Shown: one piece after another, positions 43,499 to 56,571 of the stretch
Layout of the letters: the number at the start of each line of letters is the position of its first letter
Numbering within the stretch: the first letter of the stretch is position 1
NCBI GenBank assembly: GCA_021292165.1
Contig: CM037876.1
Span: 284,368,521-284,432,520 of the forward strand
Reading direction: 5' to 3'
Source: Shinisaurus crocodilurus
Taxonomy: Eukaryota > Chordata > Lepidosauria > Squamata > Shinisauridae
DNA: 64,000 nt
The notes under the pieces: generated by a model
Databases searched by the model: none
What the model was told of the DNA's origin: nothing
Seen by the model: the letters and a program-made list of their open reading frames with translations, nothing else
Made by a program: the position numbers and the translations under genes

Positions 43499-43640
43499 TG
43501 TTTATTGATTGATTGATTGCTCAGATTTATATACTGCTTCCCACAGAGGTATCAAAGTGGTGAACATAAGATGCAATTGCATCAGAACAAACAATAAAAT
43601 ATAACAATAAAACACAATGCAAAATCCACCAGTAGTAAAA
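43499..43640 (-). mobile_element. L2-like LINE 3' tail
   Basis: Plus strand reads TTTATTGATTGATTGATTG, then TATACTGCTTCCCACAGAGG and an A-rich (AATAAAATATAACAATAAAACA) stretch, parallel to the L2 3' ends at 18210-18360 and 58805-58960. Confidence 0.6.
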
Positions 43641-43654
43641 ACTCTACTGTGTGG

Positions 43655-44405
43655 CAGGGTAGATTTGATCTAAATCAATTTGATATAAATCATGATTTAA
43701 ATCACGATTTAAATCACTGCTCAGAAAGACTCAATTTAATCATTTGACTCCCCCCCCCAAAAGTGCACTCTTCTTCGCTATAACCTTAATATATATTTTA
43801 CACAACTCAGAGTTACCAAAGACTCATTCTTGCTCGTATAATCTTAATATTTACAACCAGATGAAGGTTTCATTTTTAGAACAACAACTTTTCAGATTAG
43901 TTTTACAGTTATATATATAAAATACTGATTTGGTTATACTATTGGAAACACATCATAGATAGATAATTATGAAATTATTGCGAGGTGAACTATCTCCAGT
44001 TTAATAGGTTAATCATTCATATTTTGACAATTTTTCTGCTGTACTTTATTGGAAGGAGAAAAATAATCATTACCTTAATAATATCAATTTAAATAGTTTT
44101 ATTTAACTAAAGCAATAACATGATAGCATATGTATTCTTGTATTTGATTAAACGTTCATGTTTGTTAACTGATGTGGTTAAACAAAGTATCTTTAAAAAA
44201 TAATTAAAAACTAATCCTTATTTCATGATGAATAACCTTTGGACTATAATGTATCTTAAATAGAAAACTATCTTTAGATAGATTTTTCCTCAAAAAGCAT
44301 TTTATTAAAAAAAAAAATCCAATTTAAATTTTAAAAAATTGATTAAATAAGAAAATCCGATTTTTAAATTATTTTTTAAAAAATCATTGATTTTTATCTA
44401 GCCTG
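43655..44405. mobile_element. AT-rich hAT MITE, 751 bp
   Basis: Termini CAGGGTAGATTTGATCTAAA and, inward from the right, CAGGCTAGATAAAAATCAAT. Target duplication CTGTGTGG/CTGTGTGC (43647-43654 and 44406-44413), 7 of 8. The interior is AT-rich with repeated AAATCA/TGATTT segments near both ends and no ORF of note. Confidence 0.85.
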
Positions 44406-44678
44406 CTGTGTGCTACAAACCACAGCTGGCTAGGTCACACGAGGGGAAACCTGTGCAAAGAGATGGGTCTTGAGAAGACGTCTAAATGGCAGAACTGTGG
44501 GAGCCTATCTAATGACAGTTGGTAAAGCGTTCTGGGGCGGGTGCTGCAACAGTAAATGCCCCACTGCATGCAAATGCTCCTGAGGTGAACCTCGGGAGCA
44601 TGTGGCACCCTCAGAAGTGCTCCCTCTGATGATCACAGAGATTGGGCAGGGACAAAAGGGATGAGACACTCTCTAAGG

Positions 44679-44814
44679 CAGGGCTCTCCAGCCTTGGGTC
44701 CCCAGATGTTGCTGGACTACAGCTCCCAGCATACCCAACCAGCATGGCTAATGGCAAGGGATTCTGGGAGCTGTAGTCCAGCAACATCTGGGGACCCAAG
44801 GCTGGAGAGCCCTG
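44679..44814. mobile_element. Foldback hAT MITE, 136 bp, long perfect arms
   Basis: CAGGGCTCTCCAGCCTTGGG (44679) is mirrored exactly at 44795-44814, and the arm identity continues through the CCCAGATGTTGCTGGACTAC region. The target duplication CTCTAAGG/CTCTAAGC (44671-44678 and 44815-44822) matches at 7 of 8. This is the best-preserved copy of the hairpin family, with ACTACAGCTCCCAG in both arms. Confidence 0.92.
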
Positions 44815-44822
44815 CTCTAAGC

Positions 44823-45394
44823 TAACCTGGCCCCAAGTTGGTCCCAAGCACCATGTGGAGTTCAGACTTATAGTAGCATGCTTTTAAAATAACGAATGTA
44901 GGGGAAAGTCCATTTTGTGGGGGTGGGGTGTGTGTCATATTTTGAACACTGCAAAGCTTTATTAGCCAGGTTCCAAAAGGCATGGAGTTTGAATGTGGCT
45001 TTTCTTTACAGTATATCCCCCCCCAAAGCTCTGGGTTACACTTCCAGCTTTCAGCTACTATGCAGCCCCAATTCAGGTGTATGTTCCAGCCACGCTTACG
45101 TATTTACACCATGTATTGGTCAATAAGCAAGGGTCAGGGAGAGAGCTGAGGTTGTTAAAAAAAACAAACACAACCCTCCAACCTCATGCACTCCGAAGTG
45201 TAGCAACTGCCATAGACTGATATAGTGGATTTGGAAGAGAGTTATATATATAACGGTGATATAGGCATTACTGGGCCTTCTCAAATCACTCATTTCAGGT
45301 GATTTTCATATTTGTGTGTATGGGTGGTGGGAATAAGGACAGTTTCAGGACACTTTCCCCTCCCTTGCCAATGGGATTTTGAGAGTCAGGCGAG
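44823..45394. other. Unassigned stretch
   Basis: No gene or repeat family recognised. Confidence 0.4.
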
Positions 45395-45399
45395 ACCAG

Positions 45400-45545
45400 C
45401 CTCCCTCAACCCGATCCCGGTGCCCTCCAGTGGTTTGTAACTTCAACTCCCATCAGCCCCAGGCAGCATGGCCAATAGTTAGGAATGCTGGAAGTTGTAG
45501 TCCAAAGCCACTGGAGGGCCCCAGGTTGGGGAAGATTGAGCTAGA
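45400..45545. mobile_element. Foldback MITE
   Basis: Arms CCTCCAGTGGTTTG...ACTTCAACTCCCATCAG and GGAAGTTGTAGTCCAAAGCC with a CCACTGGAGGG end are inverted around GCATGGCCAATAGTTAG. Moderately decayed copy of the hairpin family. Confidence 0.75.
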
Positions 45546-45844
45546 CTATTTAATGGAGGACGGTTGCAGCCTTAGCTCTGAATCCAGAACCACTCCGCAA
45601 CAGTCTCCATTCTTCCCTATATTCACCCTATAATTTTAGCTGTTTACCCAATTCATTTGCCCACCCAGCTCACCAATGGCAAGCGCTTACTACCTGCCAG
45701 TTAACTTTTGGCTTGGGCTAAGAGAAGTGGTTTGCCTTGGCACTTGGATGCACCGAGTCACACAAACAATGACTCAAAAATGGAATAGAATACTTTTATT
45801 GATCAGAAAGATGATCTCACTAACACACACACCATGCAACCTTC

Positions 45845-46192
45845 ATACAGAAACAGAAAAGGCATAGTTAAACTATGGAATTCATTTCCACAAGATGTAG
45901 TGATGGCCACCAGTTTGGATAACTTTAAAAGGGGATTGGGCAAATGCATAGAGGAGAAGGCTACCAATGGCTATTAGTCCTGCTGGCTATATGCCACCTC
46001 CAGTATCAGAGGCAGTATGCCTATGTACTCCAGTTGCTGGGGCATATGGGTGGGAGGGAGGGTGCTGTTGCCTGTTGCACTCATGGCCTGCTTGTGGGAT
46101 CCTGTGGGCAGCTGGTTGGCCACTGTCTGAACAGAATGCTGGACTAGATGGACCCTTGGTTTGATCCAGCACAGCTCTTGTTATGTTATGAA
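45845..46192 (+). mobile_element. CR1/L3-like LINE 3' end, uninterrupted reference copy
   Basis: Encodes LWNSFPQDVVMATSLDNFKR then GLGKCIEEKATNGY, followed by the family's 3' UTR (CTCCAGTATCAGAGGCAGTA, AGAATGCTGGACTAGATGGA). It shows the continuous order of segments that the 15.1-kb insertion splits at 18175/33282. Confidence 0.85.
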
Positions 46193-47844
46193 TAAAGTTA
46201 GCTTACTATATTAACCAGTGAAGGCTCTGTCTCCCCTCAAGTATCCTCTGAATTGAGCTGAAGAAAGCCCCAGGAAGTCCAAATGAAGCCAGGACCTAGA
46301 ATCTTGGGGGAGGCCTTTTTTTTAATACCTCAGTATTTTGCCCCTGTCTGTGCCCATTGCTATAAATGGAAACTTGAAGCTTGAAGCTCACTGATTGGTT
46401 ATTGGACTCTTTTACTCCTACCTGTTTACATCTATCCATACTTCCCTTCATGTCATTTATCACCCCTCCAGTGACCTTTATCCACTGAAAAACATCCAAA
46501 AAGTCCACACCAAGAGAATTGCACTCTGTGTTTATGTACTGCAGTCTTAACTACAAGATGACACATCCTTGCAACCAAATTAGCAAGTGTTGTATTTTCC
46601 TTGGTCCCTTTCCCCTGTATCTCTTGTCCTCAGAGTCACTACTTCTACTTTTTAATTAGTCTGTTTAATTTGAGGTGTGAGGCTTTTATTTATAACGGCC
46701 CCTAACTCTAGTTAAGCCTCTGGACAGTTTCAATATATTGATCTCTGACAACGCTACCAACATGCAGCTAGTTGCTCAAAAGCCTCCTCTTGGGCAGGCC
46801 GTTGCCCGAGCAGGTAATATATTTCAGGCACAGTCTGGTCCTTTGGAGGCTGCTTTCTTCTAGGAACTGGAGTACAAAGAGGTGCAAGAGCAGAATGTGT
46901 AGCAGCTCACCCTGAACTATGAAACAGGGAGGAGAGAGACAGAGAGAAGCACCGTGGCAGTGCACCTTGCAGTATAGTCTGAAGCTGCCCTTTACCACAG
47001 ACGCTTTCCTCAAAGTGTCAGCATGGGTGAACCTGATGCAGGGAATAATGGAGGGCGTGTGGAGAGAAAAGCCACCCCTGCCAAAGGCACTGAGAATCTT
47101 TTACATTGTATCATGGAGGCAACAGGCATCTCCCTTATTTCTCTTGTGTTAAATCCTCCTTAGGTAGGCATACATTCACCATCTGGGCTCCCGAACATCA
47201 TCAACAAATGCTACAGCAGCAGCCAGAGGAAAATGCATTGCCAATCTGAAAAAAAAGCTGAGAGGCAGCTTTGGCAGTTGTGTACACAGACAGCAGGATC
47301 TGAGCCAGGGGCATCGCGCAGAGCAGATGCAAAATGGCGCACTGAGAGAAAACAGGCACACACACATACCCACACGAGAGCATTAACCCCATGGCCTGAT
47401 TAGACAGTGATTCCCCTTTCAGCATTTCCCTGGAGAAGTAGCTGCTTTAACAATGCCAAGATGTCACCAATCAACTGCTTCTTTTCAGCAAGGCAAATAT
47501 GACACACACACACCCCAGGTCAGCGCCTATTCAGTAAGCAAAGCGGGGTGGGGGGGGGAGAAAAGAGCAGGAGGGTCCTGATGCCAAACATGTCTTTCCA
47601 CGTTAATGGTCATTTTATGTTTTGCTCTCCAGTGCTGTGGTGATGTTCCTAAGATTTAGAAAAAGAAATTGTTTAAGGAGTAGTTTAAAAAACAACAACC
47701 AGAACAGCAACAGCCCCAAACTCTGGTTGATTTTCATGCCCAGCAGCAAAAAAAGAAAAGGGGAAAAAAGCATGGAATCCTCGCTTCATAACTCGGACCA
47801 GCCCTCCAATTGCCAAAGGAGACACATCAAGGCACCCTTGCTCA
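46193..47844. other. Unassigned stretch
   Basis: No gene or repeat family recognised. (CA)n-rich and G-run patches are at 47358-47372, 47503-47513 and 47551-47559. Confidence 0.4.
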
Positions 47845-47849
47845 TCATG

Positions 47850-47985
47850 CAGCTTTCCCCAACCTGGTGTTTCGACAAGTGTTTTGGAGCTAACACTCCA
47901 TAATTCCAAGCATGCTGGCTGGGAATCATGGCAGTTGTACTTCAACACATCTGGAGGGCACCAGCTTGGGGGAAGGCTGCTCTGT
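47850..47985. mobile_element. Foldback MITE
   Basis: Left end GCAGCTTTCCCCAACCTGGT and right end ACCAGCTTGGGGGAAGGCTGC are inverted. The inner GGCAGTTGTACTTCAACACA arm is recognisable. Decayed. Confidence 0.75.
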
Positions 47986-49344
47986 CAGCATTATGAGACA
48001 AGTGTTGTTCCTTTTGACCTTGCACATAGCAAAGCATCAGGAAGCACAAACTACAGTAGAGTTTGACATTTCCCACGATCAACAAAAGAAGCTTCTGGAA
48101 AGTATAGAAGAGTGTGACATCCCTCTGCAACTTTCAGACTTGAGATACATCAGTGCTTTTCAAACTTTCTGACATTCTAGGAACCCTTTTCTAGACTCAT
48201 GTCTATCCTGGGTTTCGGGTGTGTAGAGCAGAGGAGAGGCGGTCTGAGATCTACCAGTAGATCTCTGGGTGATTTTCAGTCAATCGGCATGGGTTTCTGA
48301 CTTTGAATTTATTTAACAATAATAGCAAATGAATAAAGGCTCCTCCACCCCGAATTAGGCTAGTGAAATTAAGAATCCTTGTGGGGAAATCTGGATTTGT
48401 GGGTGAAAGAACTGTGGCTCAGTTCTAGTGCTGAAAATAAATTCCTGGGCTGACCATGTGCTAAACGGTACCCTATTCCTTAATTCTAAATGCAGGTCTG
48501 GATCCTAAGCTGCTATCTTCCATTTGGGTCTGGTTGGTGGATTTGGGGGTTCTAGAAAAAACAAAGTAGATTCTGTAAGCCTGAAGTCTACCCACCCGTT
48601 GTAGAAGATCCTGATGTGTGTTCATGGGTGCACAGTCACTTTGCACAAGCACTTGCTGGGTCTATTAGGCCTTATTGTCACCCTGCATAAAACACACCCA
48701 TCACTCCCACACAGCTACAAATTGTAGGAAAAGGTTGGTAGCAGAGGCAGTGACAGGGGGCAGCCTACTACGGCTGGAGCACCGAATTTTTCATTCTCGG
48801 AGGCCCTCTGCACAACCACCCTGCTGTCCATGGGCACTTGCTAGAATAAAGGTCCAGGGGCCCTGATGTCCTCCGTTACACCTGATCCTCCTGGATTAGC
48901 TGGCTTTTTGCCCACACGTGCTTCTCCTCCTGCTGCCCCTCCCCTTTGAATCTTTCCACCTGAGATTTTTTTTTTTCTGAAATCAAATGCCTTCCTCTCC
49001 CGTTCATACATCCCTTTACAAATAGGGGTGTCCTTAGGAGGCAGGGTCCTTTAGAGACTTTAGAGCGTAAGTAAATTAGAATATGCAAATTTGTGCATTT
49101 TTTTTTTGGTCCTGTGGGCCTGAGCCCCAGATCTTTTCAGTACCTAGCACCTCCTAGTTGGTAGTGGGAGGGAAGACACACTATGGTAGAGAAACGTAAT
49201 GAATGAATGAATAAATAAAATATTTCAGGGAAGCTTGTCTGGCATTGCTGATCATAGCACTGAGGAAACCCTAATAAGCTCCTGAGGAACCCCATAAACC
49301 AGCTTTGAAAACCTCGTATGATGTGATCATGTACATGTGAAATC
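47986..49344. other. Unassigned stretch
   Basis: No gene or repeat family recognised. Confidence 0.4.
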
Positions 49345-49485
49345 CAGTGTTTGGAAATGGATAGAACATTGGGAGACCAGAGTTCAGACCCCTGGTCAGC
49401 CACAAATCTTGTTGGTTGACCTTGGACCGGTCAGTCTCTCTCAGCCTCTCACAGGATTTGCTGTGATATAGAGAAAGGTGGAGGT
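49345..49485 (+). mobile_element. Old Sauria-type SINE
   Basis: AACATTGGGAGACCAGAGTT (promoter-box region), then GACCTTGGACCGGTCAGTCT and CTCAGCCTCTCACAGGATTT follow the order of the better copies at 15838 and 17391. Substituted and shortened. Confidence 0.6.
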
Positions 49486-52400
49486 GGAATCATTGCACTG
49501 CCCAGAGTTCTTGGAGGAAGGACAGGATAAAAATGTAACAAATAGATATGCAGAAGAGTTGGCCCTTGTTTCAGGATTGCAAGCTAAGGTAGCAAATGGG
49601 GCATTAATTCCTCCATGTGGCTCACCCTTTTGCTACAAGCAAAGCAGGAAGGTGTGTGTATGGGTGGGTGTTTCTCACTATGCTTTCTTCTTTCCCAAAC
49701 ATTTTTAAAGGGGAACATTTACAGATCATGTACGAAAGTTACACAGTCTTCCATCCAAGCTCATTGCCTATTTCTCCCAGGGCGTCCACAGCACAATCAC
49801 AAGTAAATGGGAAGTGAAAACTGCTTCAGAAAGTAACTCTTTAGAGCCGTTAGTTAAACTACAGTTCAAGGCTTCTAATGTTACTTTTATTTTGCAGTGT
49901 GCTGATTTTTTTCAAGGCAGATTGGCAGGATATAAATGTTATAAACAAAAGTAACTTATTTCATAGCCCCAAGCCTGAGAAGAACTGTCACACTGACAAA
50001 GCCCCATGCAAGACTGATCAAGCAAAAGTAAATCACAACTTTACTATAAAAATAGGAAAGCACATTTTTAGTTAAATTTGCTAACCTGCATGGGCCTATT
50101 GTGCGTGAATTACCAAAGAGGCATCCAGTATTGGCTGAAGTGCCTGTACAACAACTGGTCAAACTTAAGAGCGAAGTCTGCAAGTTGTTACAGGACCAAA
50201 CTTCAATTGGCTGTCATATAACCAACCCTTCCTTCAACACATTTTGGTTTTTTTTTAAAATCCTGCTTTATTAGGTCAAAGCCTCTGAAAGTGGCTAACA
50301 TAAATTAAAACAGCATAATTCATAAACATATACATGTGAAAAACAGAGTAGTAGTATCAGTCAAAGTAAAAAATAGCACTTAGCTATAACACAAGGTGGC
50401 CTAGGCAAATAAAGCTCTTCACCTGGCACGGTGAGGACACCAGATTTTGCATTTGGTGAGGCCTCCCTGAAAAGGAAGTTAGGGCACCACCATTAAAAAG
50501 GTCCATGGAGCAGACCTGAAGAAAGGCTTCCAAGGACGTTCTTAATAATTGGGCAGATTCATGTGGGGGGAGGTGGACCTTAAGGTAATCTTCCCCAAGC
50601 TATTTAATGCATATGACATTCATCCAAAGACACCTTCCAACTGAGGTGTTCAGACCTGTACAAAACAAGTCTCTTCCATGTTCATGTTGTGCCCCTGAGC
50701 TGACATCAGCCAAAGATCGTACATCGTACGATCAGCACAATGAGGTCTCTCTACATGCTGGCAGCCTCCTTCCCTATTGAGACTGTCCTATCCTCCTCCT
50801 GCAAGCAGAATCAAGACCCCATCTTAAGGCAGGAGCAGGCTTTTCCATACAAATCCTGATATTAAGAGAGGCACCCGTTTATTGCCAAAGAAATGCCTGA
50901 CCAAAGACTTTGAATCTAGCCTGTGGGTTCTTCACTCAGCTTTTCAACTGCAGTGGAATGAAGGTCAAACCTCTCTTTGTGCAAAATGATTCCTTGAGCT
51001 CTGAACTGTGAAGTTTTAACATGCTTGTACAGAATGTTATATAACTCAATACAATATAGCAGTCTGCCTATTAGTTTACACCTTCCACAAGAAATTGTAT
51101 TTATGCACAAACTCTGAATGGACACTAGCTTAAATTAGCATGGGTTTCTGAAGAAATTGTTCCACAGAACAGTTTAGAGTGCATTGGTGGTTCAGCTTCA
51201 GAGACAATCTACACTTTAAGGATAAGAACAGAATCTGCTTTAATCAAAGATGAGAGGCCAAACGAAAGATATGCTGGACAGCAAATTGTGCACTGGGAGC
51301 CAAAATAAAAGTGTGGCCAACAACAGCTGGCTGCTGTTTGTCAGAGAGATTAGCCAGTCTCACATGGAACACTTTAAAATCACTGCTTCGAGGACTTTGA
51401 CAGACTGAATCAGCATGCTTTGTGTAAGCACCGTTGAGCTTCTGATTTAATGATGGATCTGGACCTTTTCCCAGATCAGACATCTGCCCTGGATTTTAGG
51501 ATGAGGAAGCATGCAACAAAAGAACTCTAAATTGACTGGGTGAACAACTTTTGCTCTCTCACTGTAGATGTGAGTGACAACCACCCACTTTCTGAATGGT
51601 CTTTTAGGCTGAAACCCTCTGCACACTTACCTGGGAGTAAGCCCTGCTGAACATAATGGGGCATTTGTCTGAGTAACTATGCATAGGTTTGTGCTGCACA
51701 ATACTAAAAACATGTGATTACATGCATGTATAACAAACCACAGAACAGCAGCTGGCACCACTAATCCAATCCGATGTGGATCATGCTGCAAAGAGACATG
51801 ACAAAATTCATGGTGTGATCCTGTTCCCAACATAAAGTAATGGGGAAATTCTGACTGCTGCGGGATCAGAACCTCCAAAACAAAAAGTATGTATACTGCC
51901 TTTGTTCAAATATTGTATATTACCAGTGATGGCCACTGAATAGGGAAGAAATCTGACTGCCAATCTCCGTTAACCCAGAGAACCAGTTATTGGCACTGTT
52001 TGGGTGTTACTGTGGCATATGGAGGCAAATCCTGGATTAATTAACCCACGAATTGCGGGGACGCATGCTGTGCCTGAGCTGTGTGTGCACCGCTACCTTT
52101 TCCCATTAACAACCCTCAAATGCTGCATCGACATCCGAAAAGCGGCGCTTGGGATTGTTCGTGGGTTAAATAATCCCAACTTAACCCAAGAGCAAGCCAT
52201 GGGGTTATCTGTCCAAACAGGGTCATAGAGGGCTATTATTTAGCTAGCTATTACTCCTATATCTAGCCTGACAATATAGCCAGCATTTGGGCTAATTTTG
52301 AGTGATGCTCTATTGTTAAGCACAGCTACCCAAGACCGGTAGTCAATGGCGAGATATTCCCCCCCCCCCCCCCATCTATGCCTAACCCAAACAAAATCTG

Positions 52401-53189
52401 ATTACGATCTTGGAATGGCAAATAAATACACTCAAGAAGGTAAAAGGAGGGGTGAGGATGCCACAGAAAAGCTGGACAGACAAGAGAGACAGCAAATCTT
52501 GATCATTGTCCAGGCACTCAAAAAGGCACCGTCAAATTATTACTTGATGACTATTGCCATTAAGCAGAAAGAAGGGTGACAGAGACAATATGAATTAGTT
52601 CTATGCAAACTAACATAGTGGAGTTAGCTAGGAGCTTGCCAAAAGCCAATCAGTATTCAGAAAAGTGCTTAATGTGGCCACATACTTGTAAAACATACTG
52701 CTTTAAGTAGATCAGATCGTCAAAAACACCCCTATTCCTAATTCCCATTGCCTTGCCTCCTGCTCTACACTTCTTACCTCCAATGTCATTACCCATTAAC
52801 TCAACCACCGCCAACCATCTTCCCACAGGCCAGCAAAGCATCAAACTCCAAAGATTGAGGGGTTCTTCACCTGCCCTTTTCTCAAACACCCTAGTTCCTG
52901 GGAATGTGCCAACACTTTGGTCCATCATTAGTTCAAATGAGAGGTTCTTTTGAGCATTCTTTTGTTTGTTAAATCACAGGTATAGACAGCTTGCTTACCT
53001 GTAACTTCAAGTGGTCATCTGTGTATTCACACATATGGGGATCTGTGCGTGTGCATGTGTGATGCACAGAGACCATGAAGAAGAACAGATCAGTTAACCC
53101 CCAATGTGGCTGTGTCATGGGTTGGATTGTGGATTTTGGCCAATTCTAATGATTTTCATCCAGCTTTCAAAACAAAAATGACAAGCACC
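49486..53189. other. Region downstream of TTC7B, largely unassigned
   Basis: No gene recognised. Includes an L2-like tail at about 50260-50400 (minus), a foldback repeat at 51615-51698 related to 16698-16790, and a C run at 52360-52373. The rest looks single-copy by eye. Confidence 0.45.
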
Positions 53190-54052
53190 ATATCCATCCA
53201 AAAATCATTTTATTATTAACATAATCTTCCCATTGAGCCAAGTGGGTGTATAATGCATAAGGAATGTACGGTAAATATTCCATCTTTAGCATCTTTTTAC
53301 ATATTTCCATTGATAAATAAACTCTGGATTCACATAAAAAAGTTAAACTTAAATAACTAATATTTTCTTTTCATTTATTTTTTTAAACAGGCATACATTG
53401 GTAAAATATAAATATTCTTGTACACAACCTTTCTTCTAAATAAGGGAAGAACAATTAGCTACACATCACAGTTATTAACAACTAAAACGTAAATCTTTCA
53501 GCTGATTTGCTGGCCTGGACTACTGTAGCGATGGAACACAGCAAACTTCACATTTCGATTCTGGGCCCAGAGAGGTTGAAAGACATGAAGAGAACAGGCC
53601 TTTGACAGGCTTGGTTAAAGATAGGCTGCTCTGCCACTGGATTTTAACTTGAATCTATTATTCTACGGTTGGTGTTTGATTCTATTCAGAGTTTTACATG
53701 ACGCTCAGATGTCACCTAATAAAATATGGCACAATACCCATGTGAACAATAGCATCAGGCTTTGAAACTACTATGGGGCAAAGATGTAAGCAATACACAA
53801 GTGGCGGTTTGGGGTGTTTGTGTCTTTTTTCCTTCTGTCTAGTCACTTTTATTCATCAACATTAATATGCTGCATCACTTCCATATGTCAGAATTCCCCA
53901 AAAGTAATGAGCAGATTGCCTGCTTTGTTCTATTACCTCTCAGCCTGAAGAGCTGCCTTTGGAGTCAGGAGGAAGGCTTACGTAGCATGCTTCCAAACAT
54001 TCTTGCATTCAGCTGAACCAAGATGAATAATCAGTTTTGCCAGGCTAGCCAT
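53190..54052 (-). other. TTC7B: Probable TTC7B 3' UTR
   Basis: Sequence following the TTC7B stop on the minus strand, with no recognisable repeats. The minus-strand AATAAA corresponds to TTTATT at plus 53209-53214, which would place the poly(A) site near 53190. Other TTTATT sites (for example 53848-53853) would give a shorter UTR. The end is inferred, not seen. Confidence 0.5.
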
Positions 54053-54275
54053 TCAGAGGATTCTGGGGATTATGGTGAAAGGGACGATGGGGCTGCTGGC
54101 TTCAAGCTCCAGTGCTGTTAGGAAGCACTCTGTTGCAGCATCGTCGTTGCCCTGAGCTTGCAGAACCACCCCGAGGCCATTCCAAACCTCATGGGCTGTG
54201 GAGTTCACCTGGACAGGCATCCCTAAGAATCTTCTCAGCCAAGCTGTACCTTCCAAGCTGGTGAAGTATCAGAGC
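54053..54275 (-). CDS. TTC7B: TTC7B last coding exon, with a one-base frame break
   Basis: TTC7 proteins are TPR scaffolds of the plasma-membrane PI4KA phosphatidylinositol 4-kinase complex (with EFR3 and FAM126). The minus strand has a pyrimidine-rich acceptor ending TTTGCAG before 54275, then codons for [20 protein letters not shown], a TPR helix. After an extra base at about 54215 the next frame gives [35 protein letters not shown] and FTIIPRIL, stop 54053-54055. This C-terminus is nearly invariant in TTC7B as I remember it (TTC7A ends SIIPREL). Without the extra base the exon is a normal terminal exon; with it the upstream frame meets TGA about 11 codons on. An assembly error, a real mutation or a duplicated pseudocopy are all possible. 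Intact splice signal and context favour the true locus. Confidence 0.85.
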
Positions 54276-56265
54276 CTGCAAAGAGCAGAGAAGAGACAGT
54301 CATAAAAAGGCTGAGGAAAACTGTCAGCTAAAGGAGAACAGTATAAATGGCACTGAGTACAACTGACATGTCCACAGCAAACAAGACGGGAGGGCTGGAC
54401 TGCCTCTGAATCTCAAAATATTTAGATCCTATGCTCCAGGCCTTCTGTGATAGGAAGTATACATGATTAAACGGGAAAATGTTCTGTTAATTCGCAAACT
54501 TGAGAAATGTGGATCCGGTACAAGGCAAATTCTGCATCACGAAGGAGAAAGTATGGATGAGAAAGATATAGGAAAAACAGGGCAAGGAAGCAGAAATCCA
54601 AGGATGAAGAGAAAGAACAGTTTTGTGAAGGAATACAGCAGCCTTTTCATCGCAACCACTCAAACTCAGCCCCTTTGGGCCAATGAACGTTTGCAGCAGA
54701 CACAGGGTTGTAGCCAGTGTTAGTCTAACTTAAGTCCCATTCCAATAGGCCTTACTCTAAGTGGGACTAACATTAGACACAGCTCACTGCTTGCACAGTT
54801 TCCCCACAAAGCCATGGGTGCTACTCACTTGCTCTTTTCTTTAAAGCAAATCAGAACTTTAATGATAAGCAGTGTTGTGCCTAAATCTAGATTAACATGC
54901 CCCAGGTGTATGTTTAGAGACATTGTTGCCCATCAGTTGTTTCTCCTAAGTAAAAAAACAAAACAAAACAAAAAACACCCCAAACTTGAGTGTGTTGGCA
55001 CAGGCTTTCCTCACTGAACTTCAATAGCTGAGATGAGAGGCCTGAGTCTATAATATCTAGAGTAGACTCAATTTTACCCCAAACTAGTTCTGCAAAGCTT
55101 CTTGCCCTGGTGGTGACCATAATGCTGCATTTATTTAAATAAATAGAATGCAAGCTCTCTGAGGAACAATTAACTATTCAGTACAAATTCCTGGAGCTTG
55201 CGTTAACACATTCACTCTTTCTCGGCTGCCACATTAATCATATTCTACTTTGAGCACACTGTTAGAACTGCACTATATAATGTGACAAAGAGCACTTGGC
55301 TGTCAAGAACAATGTCATTGAAAAAAATGTATAGCCTGCTGTTTCAGAAGGATAAAGCCATAAATGCAATAAGAGCTCATTTCCAGCAGTCTAATGGAAC
55401 TTCTGCTACGGTGGTGCTGCATTTTCATTTTTTGAGACATCAAATGTGTCACCATTTCAGACAAGGAGATGGTAAAGAACGTCTCTTAAATGAGGGGAAA
55501 GAGCTGTCTTTAGGACTGACATTTGCATTTCTCCCTTTAACAGCTTTGCAAATAACTACAGCTAGTAGCTCACAGTATTTTTACTAGTTCATCTGCCCCG
55601 CATATCCATATTAGTCACTTGTGGACTAAAAGAAATAGAAGGAACCACTTTCATAAAGCTTTCCTGTCTAGAGGCCCAGAAGAAATTCTTGCTAGCCAAA
55701 CACACACCTAGCTGAGTGGCTATAGACAAGTCAGCCCTACAGGAGGAATATTTTAAAATAAACATTATATACAATACTGGCAGTTATAAAACCATGAGAT
55801 TGACACAGTAAGATAGTGCCCTTCACACACAGCAATAGCCATGTGGCAGCCAGCAATCTTATTCTACTATTTCTACAGCATGTTTTGCAGTTTTCCATTT
55901 ACAGTTGTTAAAAATAGTATCAACAGAACACACAAATACATGGTTTGATATACATTCATTTACAATTATTGAACTAAGAGAAATGCATTTTTTTCCTGCT
56001 TATGCACGAAGGAATTATTAGTTGGAAGGGGCCACCCCACAAAGCAATGTGAAGTTTTCAGGGGAAAGCCCTTCTCAAATGACGACAAACTTTCTACATT
56101 CCTTGGATCTTGGGAAGTAGAAGAATGAAAATGGCCATATTACACCATTGAGGATTCCATCTATTTCAAACTATGACAAATAGAAGTTACCCCTTTAAGA
56201 AAGTGAACAGAACAGTAAGTGCTACATTATTTACATTTGTAAATATAAAAATCAAATTAATTAGC
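54276..56265 (-). other. TTC7B: Presumed last intron of TTC7B, repeat-poor part
   Basis: No exon recognised. 55200-55590 is free of recognisable repeats and has balanced composition, including ATTTGCAT-type octamers (CATTTGCATTT at about 55523), as in conserved noncoding elements; conservation itself cannot be seen here. Confidence 0.5.
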
Positions 56266-56420
56266 ATTTATTAATTTATTTACAATTCTTATACCCCCAC
56301 CCTTCTTCCAAAAGGAGCACTGAGTGGCTTACAATATTAACAAAACAAGTACCAATAAAATACCATAAAATCATACTATCACATTAAAACAATTAAAATA
56401 CAACAATAATCTAACCTAAA
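56266..56420 (-). mobile_element. L2-like LINE 3' tail
   Basis: ATTTATTAATTTATTTACAA, then CCACCCTTCTTCCAAAAGGA, GCACTGAGTGGCTTACAATA and A-rich end. The order is the same as in other L2-type tails in this window. Confidence 0.65.
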
Positions 56421-56571
56421 AGCACCAAAACCAACAAGTCAGGAGCCAAATGCATTTAAGTTCCATTTAAAAATAGTCACAGTGGAGGCTAATCATTCCG
56501 CTTTAGGCCACTTTACACACAAGACAAGAAATCCTCGTGATGATAACTCTACATTTTAGAGTCTAAAAGCG

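Noticed and set aside
50695..50735. Short palindrome ATCGTACGAT as an operator site
   Set aside because: A 10-base palindrome is expected by chance in 64 kb and no gene lies beside it.
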